This document shows positions 17,089 to 24,225 of a stretch of DNA of 33,505 bases, one piece after another; positions within the stretch are counted from its first letter, which is position 1; the number at the start of each line of letters is the position of its first letter. The translations under genes were made by a program, and so were the position numbers. Source of the stretch: Anaerovoracaceae bacterium (lineage in GTDB: Bacteria; Bacillota; Clostridia; Peptostreptococcales; Anaerovoracaceae); the NCBI GenBank assembly GCA_029983755.1, contig JASBYX010000015.1:1-33505 (forward strand). Direction: 5' to 3'. The notes beneath the pieces were generated by a model. That model saw only the letters and a program-made list of their open reading frames with translations, had not been told where the DNA came from and did not search any database.

Positions 17089-17331
17089 ATGGTAAAGATT
17101 AGACTTAAGAGAATGGGTGCAAAGAAGAAGCCTTTTTACAGAGTTGTAGTTGCAGATTCAAGGAGATCAAGGGATGGTAAGTTTATCGAGGAGATAGGTT
17201 ACTACAATCCAATGACTGAGCCTGTTGAGATCAAAATCGACAGCGAGAAGGCTCAGAAGTGGCTTGGAAACGGAGCACAGCCAACAGAAGTTGTAAAGAG
17301 CCTTATGAAGAAATCCGGCGTGATTCAGTAA
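17089..17331 (+). CDS. rpsP: 30S ribosomal protein S16
   Basis: 80-aa S16 with the family N-terminus MVKIRLKRMGAKKKPFYRVV and ADSRRSRDGKFIEEIGYYNP. It helps fold the 5' and central domains of 16S rRNA. An in-frame TTG lies 15 nt upstream, but it is inside the Shine-Dalgarno region (GGAAGGAG) serving the ATG at 17089. khpA follows 16 nt after the stop. Confidence 0.97.
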   Translation: MVKIRLKRMGAKKKPFYRVVVADSRRSRDGKFIEEIGYYNPMTEPVEIKIDSEKAQKWLGNGAQPTEVVKSLMKKSGVIQ

Positions 17332-17347
17332 GGGAGTGGTGGTTCAA

Positions 17348-17584
17348 ATGACTAATTTAGTAGAAGCCATCGCTAAATCCCTAGTCGACGAGCCCCAGAG
17401 AGTGTCAGTAACTCAAGAAGAAACCTCCCACGGGAAGGTAGTTACACTTAAGGTAGCTCCTGATGATATGGGAAAAGTTATCGGCAAACAGGGCAGAATC
17501 GCCAAGGCTCTGAGGACCGTTGTTAAGGCAGCAGCTATTAGAAACAACGACAAGGTTACCGTGGAAATCGAATCTGCGGAATAA
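17348..17584 (+). CDS. khpA: KH-domain RNA-binding protein KhpA (YlqC family)
   Basis: 78-aa protein made essentially of one KH domain, with the signature GKVIGKQGRIAKALRTVVKAAA. KhpA partners KhpB/Jag in some Firmicutes and influences cell-division and wall-related mRNAs; here its role is inferred from family. Its position between rpsP and rimM is the conserved Firmicute order. A GTG at 17336 is in frame but overlaps the GGGAG site; I prefer the ATG at 17348. Confidence 0.93.
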   Translation: MTNLVEAIAKSLVDEPQRVSVTQEETSHGKVVTLKVAPDDMGKVIGKQGRIAKALRTVVKAAAIRNNDKVTVEIESAE

Positions 17585-17607
17585 TTCAATTTACATTATC
17601 AAAACTC

Positions 17608-17691
17608 GGGGCTAGCGGCTGTTAATTTTGCTGCTAAGCCCTGATTTAGTATGAGGCAGAGGTTTAGCTTTTAGATCAACAAAGCCCTGAT
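17608..17691 (+). promoter_or_regulatory. Hairpin and direct repeat in the rimM leader
   Basis: An 11-12-bp imperfect stem pairs 17608-17619 with 17630-17641 around a 10-nt loop and has no U-tract behind it. The 3' arm overlaps the first copy of a 10-bp direct repeat, AAGCCCTGAT (17636-17645), whose second copy is at 17682-17691. The second copy could pair with the same 5' arm, so two alternative folds are conceivable. Confidence 0.35.
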
Positions 17692-17737
17692 AATTAAAAA
17701 AGTCGTCTAATTACTGGAACATAGGAAGATATTAAAA

Positions 17738-18238
17738 ATGGATAAACTGATTAAGGTGGGGAAAATCGTTTCTCCACAGGGGATAAGGGGTCAGGTGAGA
17801 GTATACAACTACTCTACACCCGATAGATTTGAGAACCTACCACAAGTCATAGTTGACAACAAAATATTTCAAATAGAGAAGGCTGGTCATGCTAAAAACA
17901 TGGTCATTCTTAAACTCGAATCCATAGATGACAGAAACGCCGCCGAGAGCATGAGAAATAAGGATGTTTTCATGGAAGAGGAATTCCTGGAAGAACTCGA
18001 TGAAGATGAATACTTCATTAGTGATCTGATTGGACTTGATGTGTTTAAGGAGAATTCTGAATCCCTTGGAAAGATAAAGGATGTTCTCCAACATGGTCCT
18101 GTGGATATTTATGAGATAGAGCTTAACAGCGGAAAGATGGCATATATTCCCGCCGTTAAGGAATTTGTAAAAGAAGTGAATTTAAACAGAGGTCTAGTAA
18201 TAGACACTATACCGGGGCTTATAGATGATGAAGATTAA
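17738..18238 (+). CDS. rimM: Ribosome maturation factor RimM
   Basis: Assists late 30S assembly around the S19/head region. The 166 aa begin with KVGKIVSPQGIRGQVRVYNY, the typical N-terminal beta-barrel, and end with a PRC-barrel domain (YFISDLIGLDVF; GPVDIYEIELNSGKMAYIPAVKEFVKEVNLNRG; TIPGLID). AGGAAG lies 9 nt before the ATG. Its last 14 nt overlap trmD in another frame, the usual rimM-trmD coupling. The 153-bp gap upstream contains a structured element. Confidence 0.96.
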   Translation: MDKLIKVGKIVSPQGIRGQVRVYNYSTPDRFENLPQVIVDNKIFQIEKAGHAKNMVILKLESIDDRNAAESMRNKDVFMEEEFLEELDEDEYFISDLIGLDVFKENSESLGKIKDVLQHGPVDIYEIELNSGKMAYIPAVKEFVKEVNLNRGLVIDTIPGLIDDED

Positions 18239-18974
18239 TATCGTTACCCTCTTTCCTGAGATGTTTGTACCACTGGAGGAGAGCATAATGGGAAGGGCAA
18301 GGGAAAATGGACTTTTGGACATACGCTTGATCAATCCAAGGGACTACTCAACCAATAAACATAAGAAGGTAGACGATTACCCATTTGGAGGCGGACAGGG
18401 AATGGTCATGACGCCACAGCCTCTATTTGACTGTATCAGGAAAAATGAGCTGGACAAAGGAAAGATATACTATATGTCACCCCGTGGAGATGTTTTGAAT
18501 TACGAAAAACTTAGAGAAATCGCATCCCTATCGGAGGCTACTATTTTGTGCGGGCACTATGAGGGGATCGATCAACGAGTCCTAGATGAGTTTCAAGTGG
18601 AAGAAGTTTCTATTGGGGATTTTATACTGACTGGCGGAGAGCTTGCTGCTATGGTAATGGTTGATGCAGCGACCAGGCTCATCCCCGGGGTTTTGGCAGG
18701 GGAGAGCTCTGCTGTGGAAGAGAGTATTTATTCAGGACTTCTGGAGCATGATCAGTATACCCAACCAAGAGAGTTTCAAGGAATAGAAGTTCCGGAAGTT
18801 CTGTATAGCGGGAATCATGGCCTAATCGATTTGTGGAAGCTTGAGGAGAGTATGAGGATAACCCTTGCAAGGAGACCTGACATCTTAAGAGAGTTTTTGG
18901 ACCGGGAAGAGAATTGGAAGAATAGAACTAAGGCTGAGAAGAAAGTAATGGAAAATTATCGACAATTGTTATAG
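18225..18974 (+). CDS. trmD: tRNA (guanine-37-N1)-methyltransferase TrmD
   Basis: SAM-dependent SPOUT methyltransferase that makes m1G37 and prevents frameshifting. The 249 aa contain INIVTLFPEMF at the start, DDYPFGGGQGMVMTPQPL, YMSPRGD, the knot loops LCGHYEGIDQRVL and SIGDFILTGGELAAMVMVDA, and the linker and C-terminal domain. Two adjacent ATGs (18225 and 18228) are possible starts; both lie inside rimM and lack a strong Shine-Dalgarno site, so translation is probably coupled to rimM. The usual downstream rplS is absent; the HlyD-like gene follows instead. Confidence 0.97.
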   Translation: MMKINIVTLFPEMFVPLEESIMGRARENGLLDIRLINPRDYSTNKHKKVDDYPFGGGQGMVMTPQPLFDCIRKNELDKGKIYYMSPRGDVLNYEKLREIASLSEATILCGHYEGIDQRVLDEFQVEEVSIGDFILTGGELAAMVMVDAATRLIPGVLAGESSAVEESIYSGLLEHDQYTQPREFQGIEVPEVLYSGNHGLIDLWKLEESMRITLARRPDILREFLDREENWKNRTKAEKKVMENYRQLL

Positions 18975-18999
18975 AATGATAATAGCAATAGGGGGTAAT

Positions 19000-19974
19000 A
19001 TGCATAAGAAAAGGTTGATAATAATTTACATAATTGCCTTTGTGGTTTTATATGTGATGATATATATTCTTCCGGATGTTTTGGGCACTCTCAAATCGAG
19101 CTATGCCGTGCAGTATGGGGAGCTTTCAGTAAAGGAAGATGCTGTAGGGGTTATCGTAAGAGATGAAAACGTGTACACGTCGGCTACTAGTGGGAGAGCG
19201 AACTATTTGATAAGGGAGAATGATCTTGTTAGGGTTGGAACCAAGGTGATCGATATAACCGGCGAGAAACACGAAAGTGATGAGGGGCTTCTTGAACTTG
19301 GGAAGAAAGTTAAAAATGTTGCCGTAAATACAGGTGATTACACCTCCCAAGCGGACGGACTTGTAGCATATAACTGCGACGGATACGAGGGAAAGTTCAG
19401 ACTGGATAAGATTTCTTCGATCACTGAAAATAAGATAAACAATATCAAGGCTGAGGAAGTTGTCAACCTGAAGAGACAGATGATTGGCAACAAAGAGCCC
19501 ATATTTAAAGTTGTGGACAGATCCAAGTGGAACATCGTGTGCTTTTTAAGCGATAAGTCACATATTAAGTACAAAGAGGGTGACGGAATCAAGGTAGGTA
19601 TTGAGAATGCCGGGGAAAAGGCTTCCGTTATAATGAGCATAGAATCTGTAACAAAGAAAAAGGGAAAGATAAAGCTTGTATTGGAGTCCGACAGATTTTA
19701 TAAAGGTCTGACAAGGGACCGAAAAGTCAATCTTAAGCTTGTTGATAGCGTAAATAGAGGACTCATAGTCAGGAATTCTTCTCTAACTAAAGACAAGAAA
19801 GGTGTGCAGGGGGTAATGGTTAAAGACAAGGTAGGGAACTTCGTATTTAAACCTGTTCAGGTTATTGCCACCGACGGAGAAAATTCTGTTGTAACAAGCA
19901 ATGTTTTTTATGATAAGTCCGGAAAGGCAGTAGATACCATTGTCACTTACGATCAGGTTCTCACAAGACCTTAG
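19000..19974 (+). CDS. HlyD-like membrane-anchored protein
   Basis: 324 aa with an N-terminal membrane helix (KRLIIIYIIAFVVLYVMIYIL) and an extracytoplasmic region resembling HlyD/membrane-fusion proteins. An early VKEDAVGVIVRDENVYTSATSG and a later TGDYTSQADGLVAYNCDGYE look like a split lipoyl-type hairpin, and VVDRSKWNIVCFLSDKSHIK matches the beta-barrel part. No cognate transporter is nearby. From memory, similar proteins sit beside yggS and sepF in other clostridia, so a division or envelope role is plausible but unproven. AGGGGGTAAT precedes the ATG at 19000; an ATG 24 nt upstream is less likely. A 9-bp repeat follows its stop (separate entry). Confidence 0.7.
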   Translation: MHKKRLIIIYIIAFVVLYVMIYILPDVLGTLKSSYAVQYGELSVKEDAVGVIVRDENVYTSATSGRANYLIRENDLVRVGTKVIDITGEKHESDEGLLELGKKVKNVAVNTGDYTSQADGLVAYNCDGYEGKFRLDKISSITENKINNIKAEEVVNLKRQMIGNKEPIFKVVDRSKWNIVCFLSDKSHIKYKEGDGIKVGIENAGEKASVIMSIESVTKKKGKIKLVLESDRFYKGLTRDRKVNLKLVDSVNRGLIVRNSSLTKDKKGVQGVMVKDKVGNFVFKPVQVIATDGENSVVTSNVFYDKSGKAVDTIVTYDQVLTRP

Positions 19975-19990
19975 GCAAATTGGGAAAAAG

Positions 19991-20089
19991 GACAAGCTGG
20001 ATAAACTGGATAAACTGGACAAGCTGGATAAACTGGATAAACTGGACAAGCTGGACAAGCTGAATAAACTGAACAAACTGGACAAATAG
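19991..20089 (+). repeat. 9-bp tandem repeat, 11 units (Asp-Lys-Leu in one frame)
   Basis: Eleven contiguous 9-bp units of the form GAYAARCTG run from 19991; units 9 and 10 begin with A instead of G, and the last is GACAAATAG. In the frame starting at 19991 they read DKL eight times, NKL twice, then DK and a stop. That frame is +1 relative to the HlyD-like gene, which stops 16 bp earlier, and is open back to 19934. No CRISPR-like spacers are present. Confidence 0.95.
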
Positions 20090-20145
20090 TTTCAGAATAT
20101 GTTTATTTATTAAATCCGGAGGTAATCCGGGAAGGGGATGATGTT

Positions 20146-20838
20146 ATGAGTATTAAGAATAATTTAAACATGGTGAGGGAAGATATTTCCAAATATGCTG
20201 AGGAGTTCCACAGAAATCCTGATGATGTTAAACTCATTGCAGTTACAAAGCTTCATAGCCCTGAGGAGATAAACGAAGCTATCGAAAACGGCGTAACGGA
20301 TATCGGTGAGAACAAGGTTCAGGAAATACAAGAAAAATACGACAAAGTAAGTGGGGTAAATTGGCATTTAATTGGACATTTACAGAGAAATAAGGTAAAA
20401 TACATAATAGATAAAGTCTATATGATTCACTCTGTGGATTCCTTGAAACTTGCTGAAGAAATCGATAAGAGGGCATCGCAGCATGACCTTTCCATGAAGA
20501 TTCTAATCCAGGTTAATGCCGAAGGAGAGGAGAGCAAGTTTGGGATAGCTCCCGAAGAGCTCGATCAGATGATCACTGATATCTATGATAATTGTCCGAA
20601 CATTGAAATCTGTGGCCTGATGGGTATCGCACCGTTTTACGATGACCCTGAAGATGCCAGAGGATTTTTTGCTAAGGTTAAGTCACTTTTCGATAAATAT
20701 GTAGACGACCCTAGGGACAGAGTTAATTTCAGAGAACTGTCAATGGGAATGTCAGGGGACTTTAAGGTAGCAATTCAAGAAGGCTCGACTTATGTGAGGA
20801 TAGGAACTGCTATTTTCGGAGCTAGAGATTATAGATAG
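20146..20838 (+). CDS. yggS: YggS/PLPBP-family pyridoxal phosphate homeostasis protein
   Basis: Single-domain alanine-racemase-fold protein that binds PLP and buffers its level. The 230 aa include VKLIAVTKLHSPEEI with the PLP lysine (Lys35), GENKVQEIQEKY, WHLIGHLQRNKVKY, SVDSLKLAEEI, LIQVNAEGEESKFGI and the C-terminal LSMGMSGDFKVAIQEGSTYVRIGTAIFG. The gene is the ylmE position of the Firmicute division cluster, upstream of sepF. Two AATCCGG repeats 11 bp apart precede an AAGGGG site 8 nt from the ATG; CCGGA and TCCGG there could form a small stem over an alternative GGAGG. Confidence 0.96.
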   Translation: MSIKNNLNMVREDISKYAEEFHRNPDDVKLIAVTKLHSPEEINEAIENGVTDIGENKVQEIQEKYDKVSGVNWHLIGHLQRNKVKYIIDKVYMIHSVDSLKLAEEIDKRASQHDLSMKILIQVNAEGEESKFGIAPEELDQMITDIYDNCPNIEICGLMGIAPFYDDPEDARGFFAKVKSLFDKYVDDPRDRVNFRELSMGMSGDFKVAIQEGSTYVRIGTAIFGARDYR

Positions 20839-20897
20839 GATCTAGGGACTATAGAGCTACTATAGGTATAGATAGTAGAGCCTGCGAGGAGACTTTT

Positions 20898-20923
20898 AAG
20901 TAGCGAGTCAAAGTAGCGAGTCA
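20898..20923. repeat. 13-bp perfect tandem duplication between yggS and sepF
   Basis: AAGTAGCGAGTCA occurs twice without a gap (20898-20910 and 20911-20923). Nearby, a 7-bp inverted repeat CTACTAT/ATAGTAG lies at about 20858-20880. The rest of the 187-bp gap is AT-rich without a convincing promoter. Confidence 0.85.
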
Positions 20924-21025
20924 ATAGATAGAAATCTAATTGTCAAAAGTCAGCAAAATCTATTAGTGAATTCATAATATTTTGACTGATCCAATTAATA
21001 AATTAAAAGCTAAGGAGAAACAGAC

Positions 21026-21526
21026 ATGGGATTTTCAGATTCAATTAAGAAATTTATAGGTATTGAAGAAGATGAAGTTTATGTACCTGAAGAAGAAGTT
21101 GCTGCGGCAAGGGAAGATATACTTTCAAGCAAAAGTCGTGAGCCAATTGAAAGAAAGCCACTGACAGAGACTATTTCAACATCCAATCCTTACAAGAACA
21201 GTAGCAAGAGGTTCTCAACAGCTAATACCAGTGCTTTTAAGCTTGTGGTAATTGAACCTAAGTCCTTTGATGAGTGCCCTAGACTAGTTGATAGTCTAAT
21301 GAGCAAGAGACCTATAATTGTAAATCTTGAAAAGTTGGATCAGGAACTTGGAAGGAAGATTTTCGATTTCTTGAATGGTGCTACCTATGCTTTGAAAGGA
21401 AATGTAAGGAAGGTAACTAACAGCATCTTTATATTTACTCCTTCAAATGTAGACATCAACGGCGAAGAGCCTTCAGCAGATGCTGACTTCGGTTTCGAGC
21501 CGAAAGACAAGAATCCTTGGAGATAA
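21026..21526 (+). CDS. sepF: Cell division protein SepF
   Basis: Cytoplasmic FtsZ-binding protein that anchors and bends the Z-ring at the membrane. The 166 aa begin with an amphipathic MGFSDSIKKFIGI membrane-targeting helix, then an acidic and Ser/Thr-rich linker (about 13-70), then the conserved globular domain: KLVVIEPKSFDECPRLVDSL, KRPIIVNLEKLD, RKIFDFLNGATYALKGNVRK and NSIFIFTPSNVDING. AAGGAGAAACAGAC precedes the ATG. yggT starts 3 bp after its stop, showing a tight operon. Confidence 0.96.
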   Translation: MGFSDSIKKFIGIEEDEVYVPEEEVAAAREDILSSKSREPIERKPLTETISTSNPYKNSSKRFSTANTSAFKLVVIEPKSFDECPRLVDSLMSKRPIIVNLEKLDQELGRKIFDFLNGATYALKGNVRKVTNSIFIFTPSNVDINGEEPSADADFGFEPKDKNPWR

Positions 21527-21529
21527 ATA

Positions 21530-21838
21530 GTGAATGCGTTTTTATTAGTCTCGTTTTTGACTTGGGTTTATAGGTTTTTCTACTGGGCTCTGATCGGCAG
21601 ATGTATTTTGAGCTTCATTCAGGCAGATTACGACAGCCCAATCACAAAGATATACCAGTTTTTGGTGAAGGTGACAGAGGGGATTTGTGCACCTTGCAGA
21701 GAACTTTTATATAAGTTGGGAGTCAGAACCGGTCCCTTCGATTTCTCAGTGATAATAGCATTCATTCTTTTGAGGATAGTGTACAGGTTGCTTGTAGGAA
21801 TAATACTTGGAAGTTGGGGAGCAGTAGGTCTTTTGTAA
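21530..21838 (+). CDS. YggT/YlmG family membrane protein
   Basis: 102-aa integral membrane protein with two or three hydrophobic segments and the family pattern WALIGRCILSFI, ITKIYQFLVKVTEGICAPCR and FDFSVIIAFILLRIVYRLL. YggT/YlmG proteins sit next to sepF throughout Firmicutes and Cyanobacteria and are linked to division or envelope organisation; the molecular role is unclear. The start is GTG at 21530, supported by GGAG (21519-21522) inside the sepF 3' end at 7-nt spacing; no ATG lies nearby. Confidence 0.88.
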   Translation: MNAFLLVSFLTWVYRFFYWALIGRCILSFIQADYDSPITKIYQFLVKVTEGICAPCRELLYKLGVRTGPFDFSVIIAFILLRIVYRLLVGIILGSWGAVGLL

Positions 21839-21957
21839 GAACACGCGTGGCAGGTTGTCAAAAACCGTTCAAACCGATCACCCTGACTTAGTCGAAACAC
21901 ATAGCCTGTGAAGATATTTTGTTGGTATTGAATTTAGGGGTAATAGGGGGTTAGCAA

Positions 21958-22596
21958 ATGATTGCACCTATAGATATTGAGAAAAAGGATTTCGGTAAGT
22001 CCATTGGGGGATATAACAAGGACGAGGTTGATAATTTCCTGAACCTGATAATTGTGGACATAGAAGAGTACCAGAAGACTATTGCCAAGCTTAAGGCAGA
22101 GAAGGAAGCTTTGAGGGAGCAGATGGCCGAGTACAGTAGACAGCAGGGGAACCTTACGGAAACCTTGTCCTCTGCGAAGACCCTACTTGCAGATATTTCT
22201 GAGAGCGCTGAGAAAAGAGCAGCCTTGATTTTGAAAAATGCCGAGTCAGAAGCTAATATGATTGTGAAAGATGCCAAGAGCTCCGTCCTCAGCACCACTA
22301 AGGAATTGGAAATTCTGAGAGATAAAGTTAGCAATTTCAGCGACAGATATAAGAAGATGCTTCAGGAGGAACTCAACAGCTTTGAAGATGAAAGCAGCAT
22401 TTTTCTTGAGGAGATAGACAGAGCCTTTATGCCGGCATCCATGTCGGTTCAGAAGGTCACAATTTCTGAGAACGAGAAGAAGGCCACCAAGAGTGCAGGC
22501 GAGATGTCTCGGGATAACGCCCCTAATCCTAAGGCGAAGAGCAAAGAAATTGATTTTTCACCTTTAAACGACAATAGAGGAACGAAGGTACTGTGA
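21958..22596 (+). CDS. divIVA: DivIVA-family cell division/polarity protein
   Basis: Curvature-sensing coiled-coil protein. The 212 aa start with the DivIVA N-domain (MIAPIDIEKKDFGKSIGGYN, then DEVDNFLNLIIVDIEEY) followed by a long heptad-rich region (to about 155) and a low-complexity Lys/Ser/Asn-rich tail without a clear fold. Residues 70-110 resemble the NAESEANMIVKDAKSS-type segment of other DivIVA proteins. AGGGGG precedes the ATG. The S4-domain gene ylmH, usually between yggT and divIVA, is absent; the 119-bp gap holds nothing recognisable. A strong terminator follows. Confidence 0.93.
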   Translation: MIAPIDIEKKDFGKSIGGYNKDEVDNFLNLIIVDIEEYQKTIAKLKAEKEALREQMAEYSRQQGNLTETLSSAKTLLADISESAEKRAALILKNAESEANMIVKDAKSSVLSTTKELEILRDKVSNFSDRYKKMLQEELNSFEDESSIFLEEIDRAFMPASMSVQKVTISENEKKATKSAGEMSRDNAPNPKAKSKEIDFSPLNDNRGTKVL

Positions 22597-22608
22597 ATTT
22601 GTTATTAG

Positions 22609-22633
22609 GCGGGGTTTACCCCGCTTTTGTTTT
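22609..22633 (+). terminator. Terminator after divIVA
   Basis: A perfect GC-rich 6-bp stem GCGGGG/CCCCGC (22609-22614 and 22619-22624) with a TTTA tetraloop is followed by TTTTGTTTT. It is a textbook intrinsic terminator 12 bp after the divIVA stop. Confidence 0.92.
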
Positions 22634-22680
22634 GAGTTATTTCCACCATGCCGAGAGGACATTTAGAGGACATTTATACG

Positions 22681-23199
22681 ATGAATAACTTAAAGGGAAA
22701 AAATCCAAATAAGGCGGCTCTGATGACCATGACATTTCAAGGCCTCATAATACTCGCCATACTGCTACTTGACTATTTCACCAAAAGTCTGGTAAGGAGT
22801 CGGGATGAGTTTTACAGTGGAGTGACGGTCATTCCCGATATTTTGCGACTTGTGTATGTGAAAAACGAGGGAGCAGCTTTCAGCATTCTAAGTGGGTATC
22901 GCACAGGCCTCATAGCAGTATCTTCTGTTGCTATTGTTGTGGCAATGGTTATTTTGTTCAGGACATACAGCAGGAACAAAATAGTCTTGTCTGCGATTTC
23001 AATGGTCATCGCCGGGGGTATCGGCAATCTCATAGATAGGATAGTTTTCGGCTTCGTTACGGATATGATCAGTTTCTCATTTTTCCCCCCTGTCTTTAAT
23101 GTGGCAGATATTGCAGTGACTTGCGGATGCATAATGCTCATAGTTTATGTGATTTTTTTCGATTCAGAAAGGAAATTATCGGGGGTTGAAAAGGGATGA
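22681..23199 (+). CDS. lspA: Lipoprotein signal peptidase LspA
   Basis: Aspartic protease that cleaves prolipoprotein signal peptides. From the ATG at 22681 it has 172 aa and four hydrophobic segments. Family boxes are LLDYFTKSLV, VYVKNEGAAFSIL, AGGIGNLIDRI, then VTDMISFSF with catalytic Asp128 and PVFNVADIAVTCG with catalytic Asp143. An in-frame ATG at 22648 would add 11 residues, but it has no Shine-Dalgarno site; AGAGG lies 11 nt before 22681, so that start is favoured though not certain. Its TGA overlaps the ATG of the next gene (ATGA), implying translational coupling to rluD. Confidence 0.94.
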   Translation: MNNLKGKNPNKAALMTMTFQGLIILAILLLDYFTKSLVRSRDEFYSGVTVIPDILRLVYVKNEGAAFSILSGYRTGLIAVSSVAIVVAMVILFRTYSRNKIVLSAISMVIAGGIGNLIDRIVFGFVTDMISFSFFPPVFNVADIAVTCGCIMLIVYVIFFDSERKLSGVEKG

Positions 23200-24116
23200 G
23201 ACTTGATGCCTACCTTAGCGATAGATTTAAAGAACTGTCCAGGAGCCAGTGGCAGAAACTGATTTCCCAAGGTCAAGTAGTGATAAACGGAAGGAAGTCT
23301 GCTGCTAAAGATAAGAAGCTTGATATCTCTCAGGCAGACAACATCGAGATCCCCCACATAGATTCTTTTGTTAAACCCAAGGATGAGAAACCATCACCTG
23401 TAGAAATGGATCTTGACATCATATATGAGGACGATTTTATGATGGTGGTTAACAAGCCAAGGGGTCTGGTGGTTCATCCCGGTGCAGGAACTTCTGACCC
23501 CACATTGGTAAGTGGACTTCTGTATCACTCAAAAGATAACCTCTCGAAAGTTGGAGGAGAAGATCGCCTGGGGATAGTGCACAGAATCGATAAGGATACA
23601 AGTGGACTACTGATGGTGGCAAAAAATGATGAAGTCCATTTGGATTTAAAAAAACAGCTGGAGAGACACTCGATTACAAGAGTTTACCTGGCCATAGTTA
23701 TGGGAAACATTAAAGAGGAAGAAGGTTACGTGGATTTTCCCATAGGTAGACACCCAAAAAACCCTATGAAAAAGGTCGCAGTTACATCAGAGAACGGAAA
23801 TGAAAGAGGAATCATTCGGCCTGCGTATACCAGCTACAAAGTTATAAGGAGATTTAAGGGATATTCACTTATAGAGTGTAGACTCCGAACGGGAAGAACT
23901 CATCAGATAAGAGTTCATATGTCATCCATAGGACATCCCATCATCGGAGATCCCCTATACGGACCTAGGAAGATCCCCTGGAGTATAAGGGGGCAAATGC
24001 TGCATGCTAAGACGATTGGATTTGTCCACCCTATCAGAAAGGAATATCTCCAGTTTTCCGTAACGCCGCCTGATGAATTTGAAAGAATGATCAGAATACT
24101 TGAGGACAAAAAATAA
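23196..24116 (+). CDS. RluD-family rRNA pseudouridine synthase
   Basis: Large-subunit-type pseudouridine synthase with an N-terminal S4 RNA-binding domain (MRLDAYLSDRFKELSRSQWQ, then GQVVINGRKS) and a catalytic domain. The catalytic Asp132 lies in HRIDKDTSGLLMVAKN; NKPRGLVVHPG, RLRTGRTHQIRVHM and HPIIGDPLYG are the other boxes. 306 aa is typical of the YlyB/RluD group, which follows lspA in Firmicutes. The exact 23S rRNA target cannot be set by eye. The stop codon lies within a 24-bp tandem duplication. Confidence 0.94.
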   Translation: MRLDAYLSDRFKELSRSQWQKLISQGQVVINGRKSAAKDKKLDISQADNIEIPHIDSFVKPKDEKPSPVEMDLDIIYEDDFMMVVNKPRGLVVHPGAGTSDPTLVSGLLYHSKDNLSKVGGEDRLGIVHRIDKDTSGLLMVAKNDEVHLDLKKQLERHSITRVYLAIVMGNIKEEEGYVDFPIGRHPKNPMKKVAVTSENGNERGIIRPAYTSYKVIRRFKGYSLIECRLRTGRTHQIRVHMSSIGHPIIGDPLYGPRKIPWSIRGQMLHAKTIGFVHPIRKEYLQFSVTPPDEFERMIRILEDKK

Positions 24117-24151
24117 AGAGGCCGAGAGGAAAAAAAATAAAGAGGCCGAGG
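24104..24151. repeat. 24-bp tandem duplication spanning the rluD stop codon
   Basis: Units 24104-24127 and 24128-24151 are near-identical (a C/A difference at 24107/24131 and one at the final base). The first unit includes the last rluD codons and its TAA. Because 24 is divisible by three, the second unit repeats the same coding phase and stop. The GAGGCC part supplies half of the adjacent minus-strand terminator. Confidence 0.85.
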
Positions 24152-24156
24152 CCTCT
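24129..24156 (-). terminator. Minus-strand terminator of the small Cys-rich gene
   Basis: The inverted repeat AGAGGCC/GGCCTCT (24141-24156) is followed on the minus strand by TTTATTTTTTTT (24140-24129). The U-tract exists only on the minus side, so the element ends transcription coming from the small gene at 24226-24339. Confidence 0.75.
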
Positions 24157-24225
24157 ATGTCTACCGGCGCTACGAGTTAAATGCAGGATAGCCGGAAGTT
24201 CTAAGTGAAAAACACTCATCGAGTT

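Noticed and set aside
19783..20085. Leu-Ser-rich ORF of 100 codons on the minus strand
   Set aside because: It is the complement of the 9-bp repeat plus antisense of the HlyD-like gene; the start lacks a ribosome binding site and the composition is repeat-driven.
19991..20089. CRISPR array
   Set aside because: The 9-bp units are contiguous without spacers, and no cas genes are nearby.
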